Position numbers and translations under genes: made by a program. A stretch of 64,000 nucleotides of DNA from contig CAVZKG010000001.1 in NCBI GenBank assembly GCA_963775805.1, positions 2,604,001 to 2,668,000 of the forward strand, in the 5' to 3' direction. Positions 8,753 to 17,555 of this stretch are shown piece by piece; the first letter of the stretch is position 1; each line of letters begins with the position of its first letter. The notes under the pieces were generated by a model, which was given only the letters and a program-made list of their open reading frames with translations, did no database searches and was not told where the DNA came from. This stretch comes from JAFAMB01 sp963775805. Its GTDB lineage: Bacteria > Verrucomicrobiota > Verrucomicrobiia > Chthoniobacterales > JAFAMB01.

Positions 8753-8992
8753 ATGGAACCGAAGAACGCCAAACGCAGGTCAAATTTTCGCCGGGCTAAC
8801 CGGATGATGCCACGTCGCCGAATCGATATCGCGACGGAAGCAATTGATTACAAAAACCCCGACTTGCTAAGGAAATTCGTGACCGAAAGCGGCAAAATTC
8901 TGCCACGGCGGGTGACCGGTATGCCGGCACATCTCCATCGGAAGATTACGCGCGAAATCAAGCGGGCGCGTTCAGTCGTTCTGATGAAGTAA
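8753..8992 (+). CDS. rpsR: 30S ribosomal protein S18
   Basis: 79 residues, highly basic. IDYKNPDLLRKFVTESGKILPRRVTGM is the central S18 signature and the protein ends with the expected REIKRARSVVLMK helix. It binds the 30S platform with S6. The ATG follows the L33 stop by 4 bp, with GGGAGGTGAAG just upstream at the end of rpmG acting as ribosome binding site. S6 and L9, common partners of rpsR, are not adjacent; L33 takes their place here. Confidence 0.95.
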   Translation: MEPKNAKRRSNFRRANRMMPRRRIDIATEAIDYKNPDLLRKFVTESGKILPRRVTGMPAHLHRKITREIKRARSVVLMK

Positions 8993-9146
8993 ACTCTCTA
9001 CCGTATTCGGTAAGACTCCACCCTTGCGAAAAGGGTTTTCCCGACTATCCTTTCTTTCCCTCTGATTCCGTGAAGGCAGCCGGATTCTGGCCGCCCGGAT
9101 CAGATCAATATATGGCAACCGTGGTGTGTTTGTGTTTGTAAACGAT

Positions 9147-10826
9147 ATGACAGAAATGCAGGAGCTAATCGCGAAGTCCCTGCGCGATTTTAAAGAGGGC
9201 AGCATCGTCAAGGGCCGTATTCTGGAAATCCGGCCGAGAGAGGTTCTGGTGGACATCGGATACAAATCCGAAGGCGTCATCCCCTCCTCTGAATTCGACG
9301 ACATGGACTCAGTTGAAGTCGGCGACGAAGTGGAAGTGCTGCTTGAGAAGCTCGAAAACGAGGACGGAATGGTCGTTCTGTCCAAGGAAAAGGCCGCTCA
9401 TAAACAAAATTGGGACAAAATCGTAAAGGTCTTCGAAGGCGACGGCCTGATTAAAGGCAAAGTAAAAGCCGTCGTAAAAGGTGGATTAACTGTCAACATT
9501 GGCGTTGAAGCGTTTCTCCCCGGATCTCAGATTGATATTGTTCCGCCAAAGGACCTTCAGCAATTCGTCGGCAACACTTACGATTTTAAGATCGTCAAGA
9601 TCAATGACGAACGCAAAAATGTGGTGCTCAGCCGCCGCGAAATTATCGAGCAGGAACGCGCAGAAAAGCGGACACGTTTCCTCGAAACGGTGAAGCTAGG
9701 CGACACGGTCAAAGGTGTGGTCAAGAACCTCACAGATTTTGGTGCGTTTATCGATTTGGACGGAATGGATGGCCTGCTTCATATCACCGATATGACTTGG
9801 GGCCGGCTCACTCATCCGAGTGAACTTCTCAAGATCGGCCAGGAGATCGATGTCGTTGTCCTTGATATCAATAAGGAAAAGGAACGGGTATCACTTGGAC
9901 TCAAGCAGACCCAGCGCAATCCATGGGACAAGATCGAAGAACGCTTCCCTGTGGGTGCGAAAGTTAACGGAAAAGTTACGAATCTTGTGCCTTACGGGGC
10001 CTTTGTTGAGATCGAAGAAGGCGTTGAAGGATTAATCCACGTCTCCGAACTTTCCTGGACCAAACGAATTACCAGACCCTCCGATGTCCTTACTCAGGGT
10101 CAGGCAATCGAAGCGGTTGTTCTTGGAGTCAACAAAGAGGAACAAAAGATTTCTCTCGGTGTTCGCCAGCTCGAACCGAATCCGTGGGATGCGATCGAGA
10201 ACAAGTATGTGACCGGTTCCCGCGTTCAGGGCAAGATCCGGAACATGACTGCTTACGGCGCTTTTGTTGAGCTCGAAGAGGGCATCGACGGGATGATCCA
10301 CGTGTCAGACTTGAGTTGGACACGAAAAATCAATCATCCAAGCGAGATTCTGAAAAAGAATGACGAAGTTGAAGCCGTCGTGCTGGATATCGACAAGGTG
10401 AACCAGCGCATCAGTCTCGGCGTTAAGCAACTCGATTCCGACCCCTGGAAAGAGATCGATCAGAAATACAAGATCGGCGACTTGGTTCAGGGCAAAGTCA
10501 CGAAGCTCGCAAGTTTCGGCGCATTTGTTCAATTGCAGGATGACATTGATGGCCTGGTGCATATCTCGCAACTCAGCGAAGAGCACGTCGCCAAGGTCAA
10601 GGATGTCCTTAAGGTCGGTCAGGAAGTGGAGGCTCGTGTCATCAAGGTCGATAAGGCGGAACGCCGGATCGGTCTGTCGATCAAGGCTGCTCACTATTCG
10701 GATGACGAACTCCGTCGTGAAACTGAGGCGTTCGACAGTCTGCGCCCTGGCGAGGACATGGTCGGACTGGAACAAGCTTTCCAGGCTGCAGAAGAAGAAT
10801 ATCGTCCAAGCGATCGGCGCAAGTAA
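9147..10826 (+). CDS. rpsA: 30S ribosomal protein S1
   Basis: 559 residues with six S1/OB-fold RNA-binding repeats: about residues 15-85, 100-165, 185-255, 270-340, 355-425 and 440-512. The last four carry the ..GAFVxLxxxxxGLxHxS.. signature (DFGAFIDLDGMDGLLHITD, PYGAFVEIEEGVEGLIHVS and so on). S1 delivers mRNA to the 30S subunit. ATG 9147 (MTEMQELIAKSLRDFKEG) matches family N-termini; the GTG at 9126 adds seven unconserved residues. It lies about 150 bp after rpsR, with a small ACCG-TATT-CGGT hairpin in between, and is followed by a glutaredoxin gene. Confidence 0.95.
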   Translation: MTEMQELIAKSLRDFKEGSIVKGRILEIRPREVLVDIGYKSEGVIPSSEFDDMDSVEVGDEVEVLLEKLENEDGMVVLSKEKAAHKQNWDKIVKVFEGDGLIKGKVKAVVKGGLTVNIGVEAFLPGSQIDIVPPKDLQQFVGNTYDFKIVKINDERKNVVLSRREIIEQERAEKRTRFLETVKLGDTVKGVVKNLTDFGAFIDLDGMDGLLHITDMTWGRLTHPSELLKIGQEIDVVVLDINKEKERVSLGLKQTQRNPWDKIEERFPVGAKVNGKVTNLVPYGAFVEIEEGVEGLIHVSELSWTKRITRPSDVLTQGQAIEAVVLGVNKEEQKISLGVRQLEPNPWDAIENKYVTGSRVQGKIRNMTAYGAFVELEEGIDGMIHVSDLSWTRKINHPSEILKKNDEVEAVVLDIDKVNQRISLGVKQLDSDPWKEIDQKYKIGDLVQGKVTKLASFGAFVQLQDDIDGLVHISQLSEEHVAKVKDVLKVGQEVEARVIKVDKAERRIGLSIKAAHYSDDELRRETEAFDSLRPGEDMVGLEQAFQAAEEEYRPSDRRK

Positions 10827-10890
10827 GGTCGATCGCCCCAAAAACTGTTTGCAACCATTCCGAGTCGGTTAATTGTCTAAATCAAATAAT

Positions 10891-11226
10891 ATGGATAAAC
10901 CAGAAATCGTTGCGTATCTGAAAACCCATTGCGGGTGGAGTAACGGTGTTCGCGCAGTTTTGGCAAAGTACGATTTGCCGTACGACGAAAAGGACATCAT
11001 CAAGAACCCAGCGTTTCGGTGGGAAATGGAGCAGAAAAGCGGGCAACCGCTTTCGCCCTGCATCGAGATAAATGGTACGATACTTGCCGATATTAGCGGC
11101 GAAGAAGTGGAACATTACCTCGTGACCAATCATTTGGTCCAGATCGACGAGACACCGAGCGATGTCCCGCTGAATGCTCCTTGTCCGCCTGAACAGCACG
11201 AGGCGAACGTTTTCTTCAGGAGATAA
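10891..11226 (+). CDS. Glutaredoxin-fold protein with CGxS motif
   Basis: 111 residues with a thioredoxin-like fold: KPEIVAYLKTHCGWSNGVRAVLAKYDLPYDEKDI corresponds to strand 1, active site and helix 1 of glutaredoxins. The active site is CGWS (C14 to S17), so it is monothiol-like rather than the CPYC dithiol form. SGQPLSPCIEINGTILAD includes the cis-proline segment that contacts glutathione. The last 20 residues are unlike standard glutaredoxin. Possible roles are glutathione-dependent reduction or Fe-S handling; which applies is not clear. ATG 10891 is chosen; TTG 10873 is possible. It is terminated by a clear hairpin. Confidence 0.75.
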   Translation: MDKPEIVAYLKTHCGWSNGVRAVLAKYDLPYDEKDIIKNPAFRWEMEQKSGQPLSPCIEINGTILADISGEEVEHYLVTNHLVQIDETPSDVPLNAPCPPEQHEANVFFRR

Positions 11227-11232
11227 CCTTTT

Positions 11233-11258
11233 ATGGATGCGCTGCAAAGCGCGTCCAT
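11233..11258. other. Hairpin just after the glutaredoxin gene
   Basis: ATGGATGCGCT (11233-11243) pairs with AGCGCGTCCAT (11248-11258) with one G-T mismatch around a 4-nt loop. It begins 7 bp after the stop codon and precedes the stronger terminator at 11293. It may protect the 3' end or assist termination. Confidence 0.5.
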
Positions 11259-11292
11259 TATCCTCCAACCAACTGGCCTAGATTCAGCTTTC

Positions 11293-11326
11293 AAGGGCCG
11301 CACCCAAAGTGCGGCCCTTTTGTTTG
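11293..11326. terminator. Rho-independent terminator between glutaredoxin and mqnD
   Basis: Perfect 10-bp stem AAGGGCCGCA / TGCGGCCCTT (11293-11302 with 11310-11319), 7-nt loop, followed by TTGTTTG on the plus strand. On the minus strand the stem is followed by GAAAGC, so it works best for the plus-strand rpsA-glutaredoxin unit. It could also end the convergent mqnD transcript, whose stop codon is at 11327. Confidence 0.85.
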
Positions 11327-12172
11327 CTATTCGACGAATTCCGGCGTCACATCACTCGGAATCAACCCCTGTTTGCTAGCCTGACCCAGAAACTCCCGAA
11401 TCGCACTGCGACCGGTCGGGCCATAATCAACGGTAAAATCGTTGACGTACATCCCGATAAATCGATCCGCGCCCTCTTCATCCAATCCGCGTGCCAGTGG
11501 CATCGAGTGCTGGACTCCTGCTTTCCGATGTTCGAGCCCGTAAGCGATGCTTTTCTTCAGAATCTCAGAAATCTCTTTTTGCGTCTCCCACGGAATGTCT
11601 TTGCGAACAACATTCCCTCCCAAAGGAAGCGGAAGTCCTGTCACAGACTTCCACCACGCTCCGAGATCAAGTGCCAGGTTAAAGCCCTGGCTCGCGTAGG
11701 TGATCTGACCCTCATGAATGATCAAGCCCACATCGGCTTTGCCCGCCTTGACCGCATCAAAAATCTCATCGAACGGAATTGTGACCGTATTGACTTTGCC
11801 GGCAAAGAGTTGCAGCGCCAGATAGGCACTCGTCTTGACCCCGGGAATCGCAATCGTTTTCGAGCGCAACCAGTCCAGAACAGCCTCCACGCCGCTTGGT
11901 GGTTTCTCAAGAGTTACGAGCATCGGACCGTATCCGTCTCCCATGCTGGCACCGCACGGAAGTAAGGAATACTTGTCGGTAAGATAGGCATACGCGTGAA
12001 TCGAGACGGCAGAGACATGCAACTCGCCACGAAGTGCGCGCTGATTAAGCGTCTCGATATCCTGTAGAATATGTTCAAACCGATGCCCGCGCGTATCGAT
12101 CTTGTTCCGTGCCATGGCATAAAACATGAACGCGTCATCCGGGTCGGGTGAATGTCCAAGAAGAAAATCCAT
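11327..12172 (-). CDS. mqnD: 1,4-dihydroxy-6-naphthoate synthase of the futalosine menaquinone pathway
   Basis: 281 residues of the MqnA/MqnD periplasmic-binding-protein-like fold. The N-terminal LGHSPDPDDAFMFYAMARNKID matches the MqnD SPCPNDTF-type substrate loop, and GVKTSAYLALQLF, DVGLIIHEGQITYA and GLPLPLGGNVV are further MqnD-like segments. MqnD converts cyclic dehypoxanthine futalosine to 1,4-dihydroxy-6-naphthoate, so menaquinone is probably made by the futalosine route. No other mqn gene is in the window. Its start codon is preceded, 8 nt upstream of the ATG, by a 30-bp palindrome shared with another gene (see 12177-12215). Confidence 0.88.
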   Translation of the reverse strand: MDFLLGHSPDPDDAFMFYAMARNKIDTRGHRFEHILQDIETLNQRALRGELHVSAVSIHAYAYLTDKYSLLPCGASMGDGYGPMLVTLEKPPSGVEAVLDWLRSKTIAIPGVKTSAYLALQLFAGKVNTVTIPFDEIFDAVKAGKADVGLIIHEGQITYASQGFNLALDLGAWWKSVTGLPLPLGGNVVRKDIPWETQKEISEILKKSIAYGLEHRKAGVQHSMPLARGLDEEGADRFIGMYVNDFTVDYGPTGRSAIREFLGQASKQGLIPSDVTPEFVE

Positions 12173-12176
12173 AGCC

Positions 12177-12215
12177 CGAGAATATCACAAACCGAAGCGC
12201 TTGTGATATTTTCGC
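12177..12215 (-). promoter_or_regulatory. Palindromic leader element, copy 1 (before mqnD)
   Basis: Reading on the minus strand, AATATCACAA, a 10-nt centre GCGCTTCGGT, and TTGTGATATT form a perfect 10-bp inverted repeat (12181-12210). The mqnD ATG begins 8 nt later. With its flanks (GCGAA upstream, CTCG downstream) the 39-bp element is 33/39 identical to the one at 29462-29500, in the same orientation and spacing to a start codon. TGTGATATT could act as an extended -10 box for a leaderless mRNA; no Shine-Dalgarno sequence is visible. Candidate operator/promoter. Confidence 0.6.
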
Positions 12216-12272
12216 GCTAGCCTGGCGCTCCCAACGCCGCTATGCCAGTCTCGGACTTGGCGCACTCCTATC

Positions 12273-13325
12273 TCAGTCGGTGTAATGATGTGCGCGGCGT
12301 ACTTCATCCTCCATCACACGCCATTTGGAGTGCTGCTTCGGAGCGTAAAACAGGTAGGTGATTCCGCCCGCGACTCCAAACACTACGAAGTACGCAAACC
12401 CAAGCAGCGAAATGAGAACGCCGATCTGGTTCGGCACGTTGCAAAGGTCGTGCAGCAGGATCTCCAGAAGGGACTCGCGAAAACCAATTCCGCTGGGAGT
12501 AATTGGCAACGAAATGATCGACGTCACGATCGGCATGATCGAACACATATCAAAGAGTGAGACCCCTGCCCCCAAGGCCTTCGCAGTACAATAGAACGCG
12601 CCATAAAAGGAAAACAGCACAGGGAATGAAAGAAGAAACGCAAACAGCAACGATTTCTTCGATCGAGCAAACAGATGATACGCATCCGACGTCTCTACCA
12701 GCCAATCGCGGAAGGGAAAGTGTTGAGGGAGCCTCTGCAAAACATGAAAGCCACTGACAATAAACGAACCGGCAGTCGCTATTCCGAAACCGATGATCAT
12801 GGTGATCAACACCCACAGCAGAACAGTCACCTGCGGCGTGCGTTGCAGCCACTGCCAGCGAATGACCGTCGTTAAGACCGCGGTGACAACCAGAGCCGCC
12901 ACCCCGATGAGTCGATCCATGACAACCGTGAGAATCGCTTCCTTCCGTTTATCCGGGAATTCACGCATCAGATAATAAAGCCGGGCAAAGTCGCCACCGG
13001 TGTATCCCGGCAAGAACATATTAAAGAACAGCCCGACAAAGAAGAGCATGATAGCGCGTGGCCAGCTCATGATCATCCCCTGGACTCGCATCAGGATCTG
13101 CCAACGCACAATGTTCGCGACTTCACCAACCAACGCGACCGGGAATCCGATGATGAGCCAGGTTTGATCTGCTTTGCCAATGGCGTTCGCCATCAACGCA
13201 CGCTTTTCCGGGCTGTGAAACAGCCAGATCAATAGGGCAATGGTAAAGACTGCCTGGAGCGTGCGAATGATCGCCTTGGACGTTGAGGAGGATAGGGCCA
13301 CGTGAAGAACGCTCTGGGTGATCAC
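12273..13325 (-). CDS. YbhN/UPF0104 (lysylphosphatidylglycerol synthase TM-type) flippase-like membrane protein
   Basis: 350 residues, about eight transmembrane helices. LFFVGLFFNMFLPGYTGGDFARLYYL is the family signature (NxFLPGxxGGD), and later ITPSGIGFRES is the second conserved loop. The family is the membrane half of MprF and is thought to flip or transport lipids; the specific lipid is unknown. It is followed by mqnD on the same strand with a 100-bp gap that contains the palindromic leader. The start is uncertain: GTG at 13325 gives the full N-terminus, and no ATG occurs near it. Confidence 0.75.
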   Translation of the reverse strand: MITQSVLHVALSSSTSKAIIRTLQAVFTIALLIWLFHSPEKRALMANAIGKADQTWLIIGFPVALVGEVANIVRWQILMRVQGMIMSWPRAIMLFFVGLFFNMFLPGYTGGDFARLYYLMREFPDKRKEAILTVVMDRLIGVAALVVTAVLTTVIRWQWLQRTPQVTVLLWVLITMIIGFGIATAGSFIVSGFHVLQRLPQHFPFRDWLVETSDAYHLFARSKKSLLFAFLLSFPVLFSFYGAFYCTAKALGAGVSLFDMCSIMPIVTSIISLPITPSGIGFRESLLEILLHDLCNVPNQIGVLISLLGFAYFVVFGVAGGITYLFYAPKQHSKWRVMEDEVRRAHHYTD

Positions 13326-13648
13326 TGGATAGCGAGCACCCTGCCGATTCGCAATACCTTTCCGGAGATAATGCTTATTCTGATGGCAAACAATACCCGA
13401 CCGACCCGCGATGGCACAACAAATCTATGGCAGAAAGGCCAAAGGGGCTTAGTCGTCAGTGGCAGTTGTCGGTTGCCAGTGGCAGTTGGAAGGAGGTTGG
13501 GAGATGACAGGGACCCTATTCATTAGATTCGATTTTAAATCGCAAAGGTTCAACTTCGGCTATTTCCAGTCGCCGACACGCGGATACGCACGCACGCCGA
13601 CACCGCATCCTTGCGCGTCTCCCGTGAGCAGTGCAAAGTGGCGCGCCC
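13326..13648. repeat. Divergent intergenic region with direct repeats
   Basis: This 323-bp gap separates the flippase gene from hisD. It holds two copies of AGTGGCAGTTG at 13458-13468 and 13478-13488 (period 20 bp), inside a CAGTGGCAGTTGTCGGTTG-type stretch. The same vocabulary appears in reverse complement at 51597-51630. Further on, 13573-13613 is rich in CACGC/CGACAC units. No ORF or RNA gene is evident; the hisD promoter must lie here but I cannot place it. Confidence 0.55.
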
Positions 13649-14935
13649 ATGAAAGTCATCGATCTTCGCGCGGAGCAGAACCTCTCCTCGATCAGCCAGT
13701 TGTGCCGTAGATACGCTCCGGACGAAAAGCTGGTTAATCAGGTCACGACTATTCTAGCCGACGTGCGGCAGAAAGGTGATCGGGCGTTGATCGACTATGC
13801 GCGCCAATTCGATCACGTTGAATTCGTTCCGGACGAACTTGCCGTCTCTGAGCTTGAGATCGAAACCGCGACCAGTCTCGTAAAGGCGGATTTGGTGGAC
13901 GCATTGGAGGCCGCACATTTGAATGTCACGGAGTTCGCTGCCCGGGGTCTGCGCGCTGATTGGAAATCGACGAACGCACAAGGAGCGGAGGTCGGTGAAC
14001 GTTTCGACCCGTTCCGGAGAGTCGGTGTGTATATCCCTGCAGGCACAGCGCCGTTGGTCTCGACGGCGATCATGACACTTTCCCTGGCGGCGGTAGCTGG
14101 GGTTCCAGAGATCGTTGCCGTTTCTCCAGCCGGCCCGGACAAAACCATGAATCCTGGACTCCTGACGGCACTGCAACTAGCCGGCGCGACAGAGATATAC
14201 AAGATTGGAGGTGCCCAGGCAATCGGCGCTCTTGCTTTCGGAACGGAGACAGTCCAACCCGTCCACAAAATCTTCGGCCCAGGCAACGCTTACGTCACGG
14301 AGGCTAAAAGGCAGGTGTTCGGCTACGTCGCAGTTGATCTGATTCCTGGTCCGAGTGAGATCATGGTCATTGCCGACAAAACAGCGAATGCCAGCTGGGT
14401 CGCGGCGGATCTGCTCGCCCAGGCGGAACACGGCCGTGGAAGTGTCATTTGCCTCGTCGCCCTGGATATTGAGGTGCTCGAAGCGGTGGAAAATGAAATT
14501 TCCCGGCAGGTTAAATCGCTTTCGCGAGGAGCCGCACTGCGCGAAGTCCTCGACCAGAATGCATTCATTGTGCTTGCGAAAAACGAGGAACAATCGATTG
14601 CGATCGCAAATGAGTTCGCGCCCGAGCACATTTCGCTGGTCACCCAGCACAACGAAAAGATGTCCGAAGCGGTTCTGAACGCGGGAGCGATTTTCATCGG
14701 CGGTTTTTCTCCAGTCGCTGCTGGAGATTTTTTAGCGGGTCCGAGTCACGAGCTGCCGACGGGCGGAGCCGCCAAATCGTTCGGTGGACTCACTGTTGAT
14801 CAGTTCCAGCGCAGAACCAGCATCGTTCGATACGACCGGGACTCTCTCCGGAAATCGGTCTCAATCATTTCGCAATTCAGCGAAGTCGAGCAATTGGACG
14901 GCCACGGCCGCTCTGTCGCCATCCGGTTCGAATAA
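13649..14935 (+). CDS. hisD: Histidinol dehydrogenase
   Basis: 428 residues, the usual HisD length. It performs the last two steps of histidine biosynthesis (L-histidinol to L-histidine, NAD- and zinc-dependent). Signatures: RVGVYIPAGTAPLVSTAIMT, KIFGPGNAYVTEAKRQVFG, VDLIPGPSEIMVIAD, the Zn/catalytic stretch QAEHGRGS, and FAPEHISLV with the two catalytic residues E-H. ATG 13649 is preferred; GTG 13631 adds six residues. No other his gene is adjacent. mtgA begins 9 bp after its stop. Confidence 0.95.
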   Translation: MKVIDLRAEQNLSSISQLCRRYAPDEKLVNQVTTILADVRQKGDRALIDYARQFDHVEFVPDELAVSELEIETATSLVKADLVDALEAAHLNVTEFAARGLRADWKSTNAQGAEVGERFDPFRRVGVYIPAGTAPLVSTAIMTLSLAAVAGVPEIVAVSPAGPDKTMNPGLLTALQLAGATEIYKIGGAQAIGALAFGTETVQPVHKIFGPGNAYVTEAKRQVFGYVAVDLIPGPSEIMVIADKTANASWVAADLLAQAEHGRGSVICLVALDIEVLEAVENEISRQVKSLSRGAALREVLDQNAFIVLAKNEEQSIAIANEFAPEHISLVTQHNEKMSEAVLNAGAIFIGGFSPVAAGDFLAGPSHELPTGGAAKSFGGLTVDQFQRRTSIVRYDRDSLRKSVSIISQFSEVEQLDGHGRSVAIRFE

Positions 14936-14944
14936 GGAAAATGC

Positions 14945-15661
14945 ATGGCGCGGAAAACGCGAAAAAGCCTGCCCTGGTTTCGCGTATTGATCCTGTTTCT
15001 TGTCCTTTTGCCGGTTGGCCCTGTACTTGAAGTCCTTTTTGTCCGCTTTTTTAATCCACCGATCACAACCCTCATGGTTTGTCGGCGAATCGAGGCGATG
15101 GTTTTCAGGCGTTACCGGGGTGAGATTCAATACCGCTGGATTCCGCTCGACCGCGTTCCCGACGATTTTCTAGACGGCGTCTGGCAGATGGAAGATAGCC
15201 GCTTCTTCATACACGATGGATTCGATTGGATCGAAATGGAGAAAGCGATTCACGTCGCGGAGGAAAAGCATCGACCGGTACAGGGTGTTTCCACCATTTC
15301 CAATCAATGCGCCCGATCGCTTTTCCTATGGCAGGGAAGGTCCTGGATTAGAAAAGGATTCGAAGCCTACTACACCTTTCTAATGGAGCATCTCCTGACA
15401 AAACAGCGGATCCTGGAGCTTTACGTCAATGTCATCGAACTGGGAGACGGCATTTACGGCATCGAAGAAGCCGCGCAGCACTATTATAATCTACCGGCAA
15501 AACAGCTTAGTCGTTCCGAATGCGCAATGATCGCCGCAATGCTGCCGTTCCCGCGTGGTTGGGATCCCCGGAGCCCAAGTCATCGGCTTCGCTTGCGGTA
15601 CAGTATCGTCCTTCGCCGGATGAACGCGGGGGGCCCTATCGAGCGCAAGCTGGGCGAGTGA
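14945..15661 (+). CDS. mtgA: Monofunctional biosynthetic peptidoglycan transglycosylase
   Basis: 238 residues. A single N-terminal transmembrane helix (about 12-33) anchors a periplasmic GT51 glycosyltransferase domain. The catalytic glutamate is E83 in QMEDSRFFIHDGFDW; QGVSTISNQCARSLFLW (the G-x-S-T-I-x-Q motif) and the later RILELYVNVIELGDGIYGIEEAAQHYY follow in order. There is no transpeptidase domain, so this is MtgA rather than a class A PBP. It polymerises lipid II into glycan strands. Co-transcribed with hisD (9 bp apart), followed by a strong terminator. Confidence 0.92.
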   Translation: MARKTRKSLPWFRVLILFLVLLPVGPVLEVLFVRFFNPPITTLMVCRRIEAMVFRRYRGEIQYRWIPLDRVPDDFLDGVWQMEDSRFFIHDGFDWIEMEKAIHVAEEKHRPVQGVSTISNQCARSLFLWQGRSWIRKGFEAYYTFLMEHLLTKQRILELYVNVIELGDGIYGIEEAAQHYYNLPAKQLSRSECAMIAAMLPFPRGWDPRSPSHRLRLRYSIVLRRMNAGGPIERKLGE

Positions 15662-15670
15662 GCCCGATAG

Positions 15671-15704
15671 AAAAACTGACGAGCACTCGGGCTCGTCGGT
15701 TTTT
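15671..15704. terminator. Bidirectional terminator between mtgA and atpC
   Basis: AAAAACTGACGAGC (15671-15684) pairs with GCTCGTCGGTTTTT (15691-15704) with one mismatch and a 6-nt loop. The A-run and T-run flanks serve both strands, ending the hisD-mtgA and the ATP synthase transcripts, which converge here. Confidence 0.9.
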
Positions 15705-15708
15705 CTGG

Positions 15709-16122
15709 CTAGCGCGAGCCTCTTCGCCGTTTGAATCTAAGCTGAGCCAGCGATCGAGCCAGAGCACCCTCAACTTCTGCCAACTCGTCCAAATTCAGGC
15801 TCTTATCGTGTAGAGCTGTTTGGGCCCGTTGGATAGCTTCTTCCGCGGCTTTTTCATCGACATCGCTGTCTGTCATGGCCAGGTCGGTCAGAATCGCCAC
15901 TTTGTCGGGAAGAATCTCGACAAATCCGTTCCCGACGACCAATTCAACTTGTTTCTGTCCTTGCGTGATTCGGACCTCCCCGGGCAGCAACCTGGTCATC
16001 AACGGGACGTGCAGCGGCAAAACTCCAAGCTCCCCTTCGACACCTGGCAGAACGACCATATCCACTTCTTCCGAAAAAGCTTTGGCTTCCGGCGTGACGA
16101 TCTCGAGCAGTAATTTTGCCAT
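15709..16122 (-). CDS. atpC: ATP synthase F1 subunit epsilon
   Basis: 137 residues. N-terminal beta-sandwich (LEIVTPEAKAFSEEVDMVVLPGVEGELGVLPLHVPLM is the family hallmark) plus a two-helix C-terminal domain (VDEKAAEEAIQRAQTALHD). It sits on the central stalk with gamma and can inhibit ATP hydrolysis through its C-terminal helices. It is the last gene of the operon, 5 bp after atpD, with a bidirectional terminator just beyond it. Confidence 0.93.
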   Translation of the reverse strand: MAKLLLEIVTPEAKAFSEEVDMVVLPGVEGELGVLPLHVPLMTRLLPGEVRITQGQKQVELVVGNGFVEILPDKVAILTDLAMTDSDVDEKAAEEAIQRAQTALHDKSLNLDELAEVEGALARSLAQLRFKRRRGSR

Positions 16123-16127
16123 AGCGG

Positions 16128-17546
16128 TTATTCCTGCGCTTCGCGAATCTCCTCGATACCGCCTTTCATGTAGAAATTCTGCTCCGAGATGTCGTCGTGC
16201 TTACCATCCAGAATCTCTTTAAACCCGCGAATCGTGTCCGGAATTGAAACATATTTTCCGGCCTTGCCGGTGAACACTTCGGCGACGTGGAATGGCTGGC
16301 TTAGGAACCGCTGAATCTTGCGAGCGCGGTAAACAGCCAGTTTGTCGTCTGGACTTAATTCGTCCATACCCAGAATCGAAATAATATCCTGGAGATCTTT
16401 ATAGCGTTGTAGCACGCGCTGAACGCCACGAGCCACATCGTAGTGTTCCTGGCCGACGAACTCGGGTGCAAGCACTTTTGAAGTCGAAGCCAACGGATCC
16501 ACCGCCGGATAAATGCCAAGTTCAGCAATGGAGCGCTCCAAAACAATCGTGGAATCCAAGTGCGCAAACGTGTTTGCGGGCGCCGGATCGGTCAAATCGT
16601 CCGCCGGGACATACACCGCCTGGAACGAGGTAATCGATCCTTTATTCGTGGAGGTAATCCGCTCCTGGAGATCGCCCATTTCAGACGCCAACGTCGGCTG
16701 ATAGCCGACCGCCGACGGTGTACGTCCAAGCAGCGCCGAGACCTCAGATCCAGCCTGGGAAAAACGGAAGATGTTGTCGATGAAGAGCAGCACATCCTGG
16801 TTTTTCTCGTCGCGGAAATATTCAGCCATCGCCAAAGCCGACAACCCGACGCGCAGACGCGCACCTGGGGGCTCGTTCATCTGGCCATACACGAGCGCAA
16901 CTTTCGATTTGCTCAGGTCTTGCTGGTTGATGACACCAGCTTCCGACATTTCCGTGTAAAGATCGTTACCCTCACGGGTTCTTTCACCCACCCCGGCAAA
17001 TACCGAGTAACCGCCGTGACCCTTTGCGATGTTATTGATCAACTCCATGATCACAACGGTCTTGCCGACGCCTGCACCACCGAACGCCCCGACTTTGCCT
17101 CCCTTTGAGAACGGACAGATCAAGTCGATAACTTTGATCCCAGTCTCAAGGATGCTGGCGCTCGTATCCTGTTCAATGAGCGAAGGGGCTTTGCGATGAA
17201 TCGGATACCGCTTCTCGGCGTTGACTGGACCTCGTTCGTCAACGGGGTCACCGGTGACATTGAAAACCCGGCCCAGAATGCAGTCGCCAACCGGTACTGA
17301 GATCGGTGCGCCGGTGTTCGTTACGGACATCCCACGCTTAAGTCCCTCCGTAGACGACATCGCGATTGCGCGAACCCATCCGCCGCCGAGATGCTGATGC
17401 ACTTCCAAAGTCAGCTTTTTAGCCTCTCCACCGTCGATCGAAAAGTCGATCTCCAGTGCGTCATGGATGCTCGGCAGTGCATCGCTTTCACTAAAATCGG
17501 CATCAATAACCGGGCCAATGACTTGGATGATGGTACCTGTATTCAT
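16128..17546 (-). CDS. atpD: ATP synthase F1 subunit beta (catalytic)
   Basis: 472 residues, full length. Walker A is GGAGVGKTV; GVGERTREGNDLY and the arginine-finger-facing regions are intact, and LLFIDNIFRFSQAGSEVSALLGR is the Walker B area. The N-terminus MNTGTIIQVIGPVIDADF is standard. Three copies with alpha form the catalytic hexamer. Located 9 bp after atpG in the atpBEFHAGDC operon. Confidence 0.97.
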   Translation of the reverse strand: MNTGTIIQVIGPVIDADFSESDALPSIHDALEIDFSIDGGEAKKLTLEVHQHLGGGWVRAIAMSSTEGLKRGMSVTNTGAPISVPVGDCILGRVFNVTGDPVDERGPVNAEKRYPIHRKAPSLIEQDTSASILETGIKVIDLICPFSKGGKVGAFGGAGVGKTVVIMELINNIAKGHGGYSVFAGVGERTREGNDLYTEMSEAGVINQQDLSKSKVALVYGQMNEPPGARLRVGLSALAMAEYFRDEKNQDVLLFIDNIFRFSQAGSEVSALLGRTPSAVGYQPTLASEMGDLQERITSTNKGSITSFQAVYVPADDLTDPAPANTFAHLDSTIVLERSIAELGIYPAVDPLASTSKVLAPEFVGQEHYDVARGVQRVLQRYKDLQDIISILGMDELSPDDKLAVYRARKIQRFLSQPFHVAEVFTGKAGKYVSIPDTIRGFKEILDGKHDDISEQNFYMKGGIEEIREAQE

Positions 17547-17555
17547 ATTGGGGAG

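Noticed and set aside
11309..11965. 218-codon plus-strand ORF opposite mqnD
   Set aside because: It lies wholly antisense to the well-supported mqnD frame, has Arg/Pro-rich composition without a domain, and starts inside the terminator.
12181..12210. CRP site reading of the mqnD palindrome
   Set aside because: The order is TCACAA-N10-TTGTGA, the inverse of TGTGA-N6-TCACA, so it is not a standard CRP operator.
16560..17108. 182-codon ORF antisense to atpD
   Set aside because: atpD is certain; this frame has shadow-type composition.
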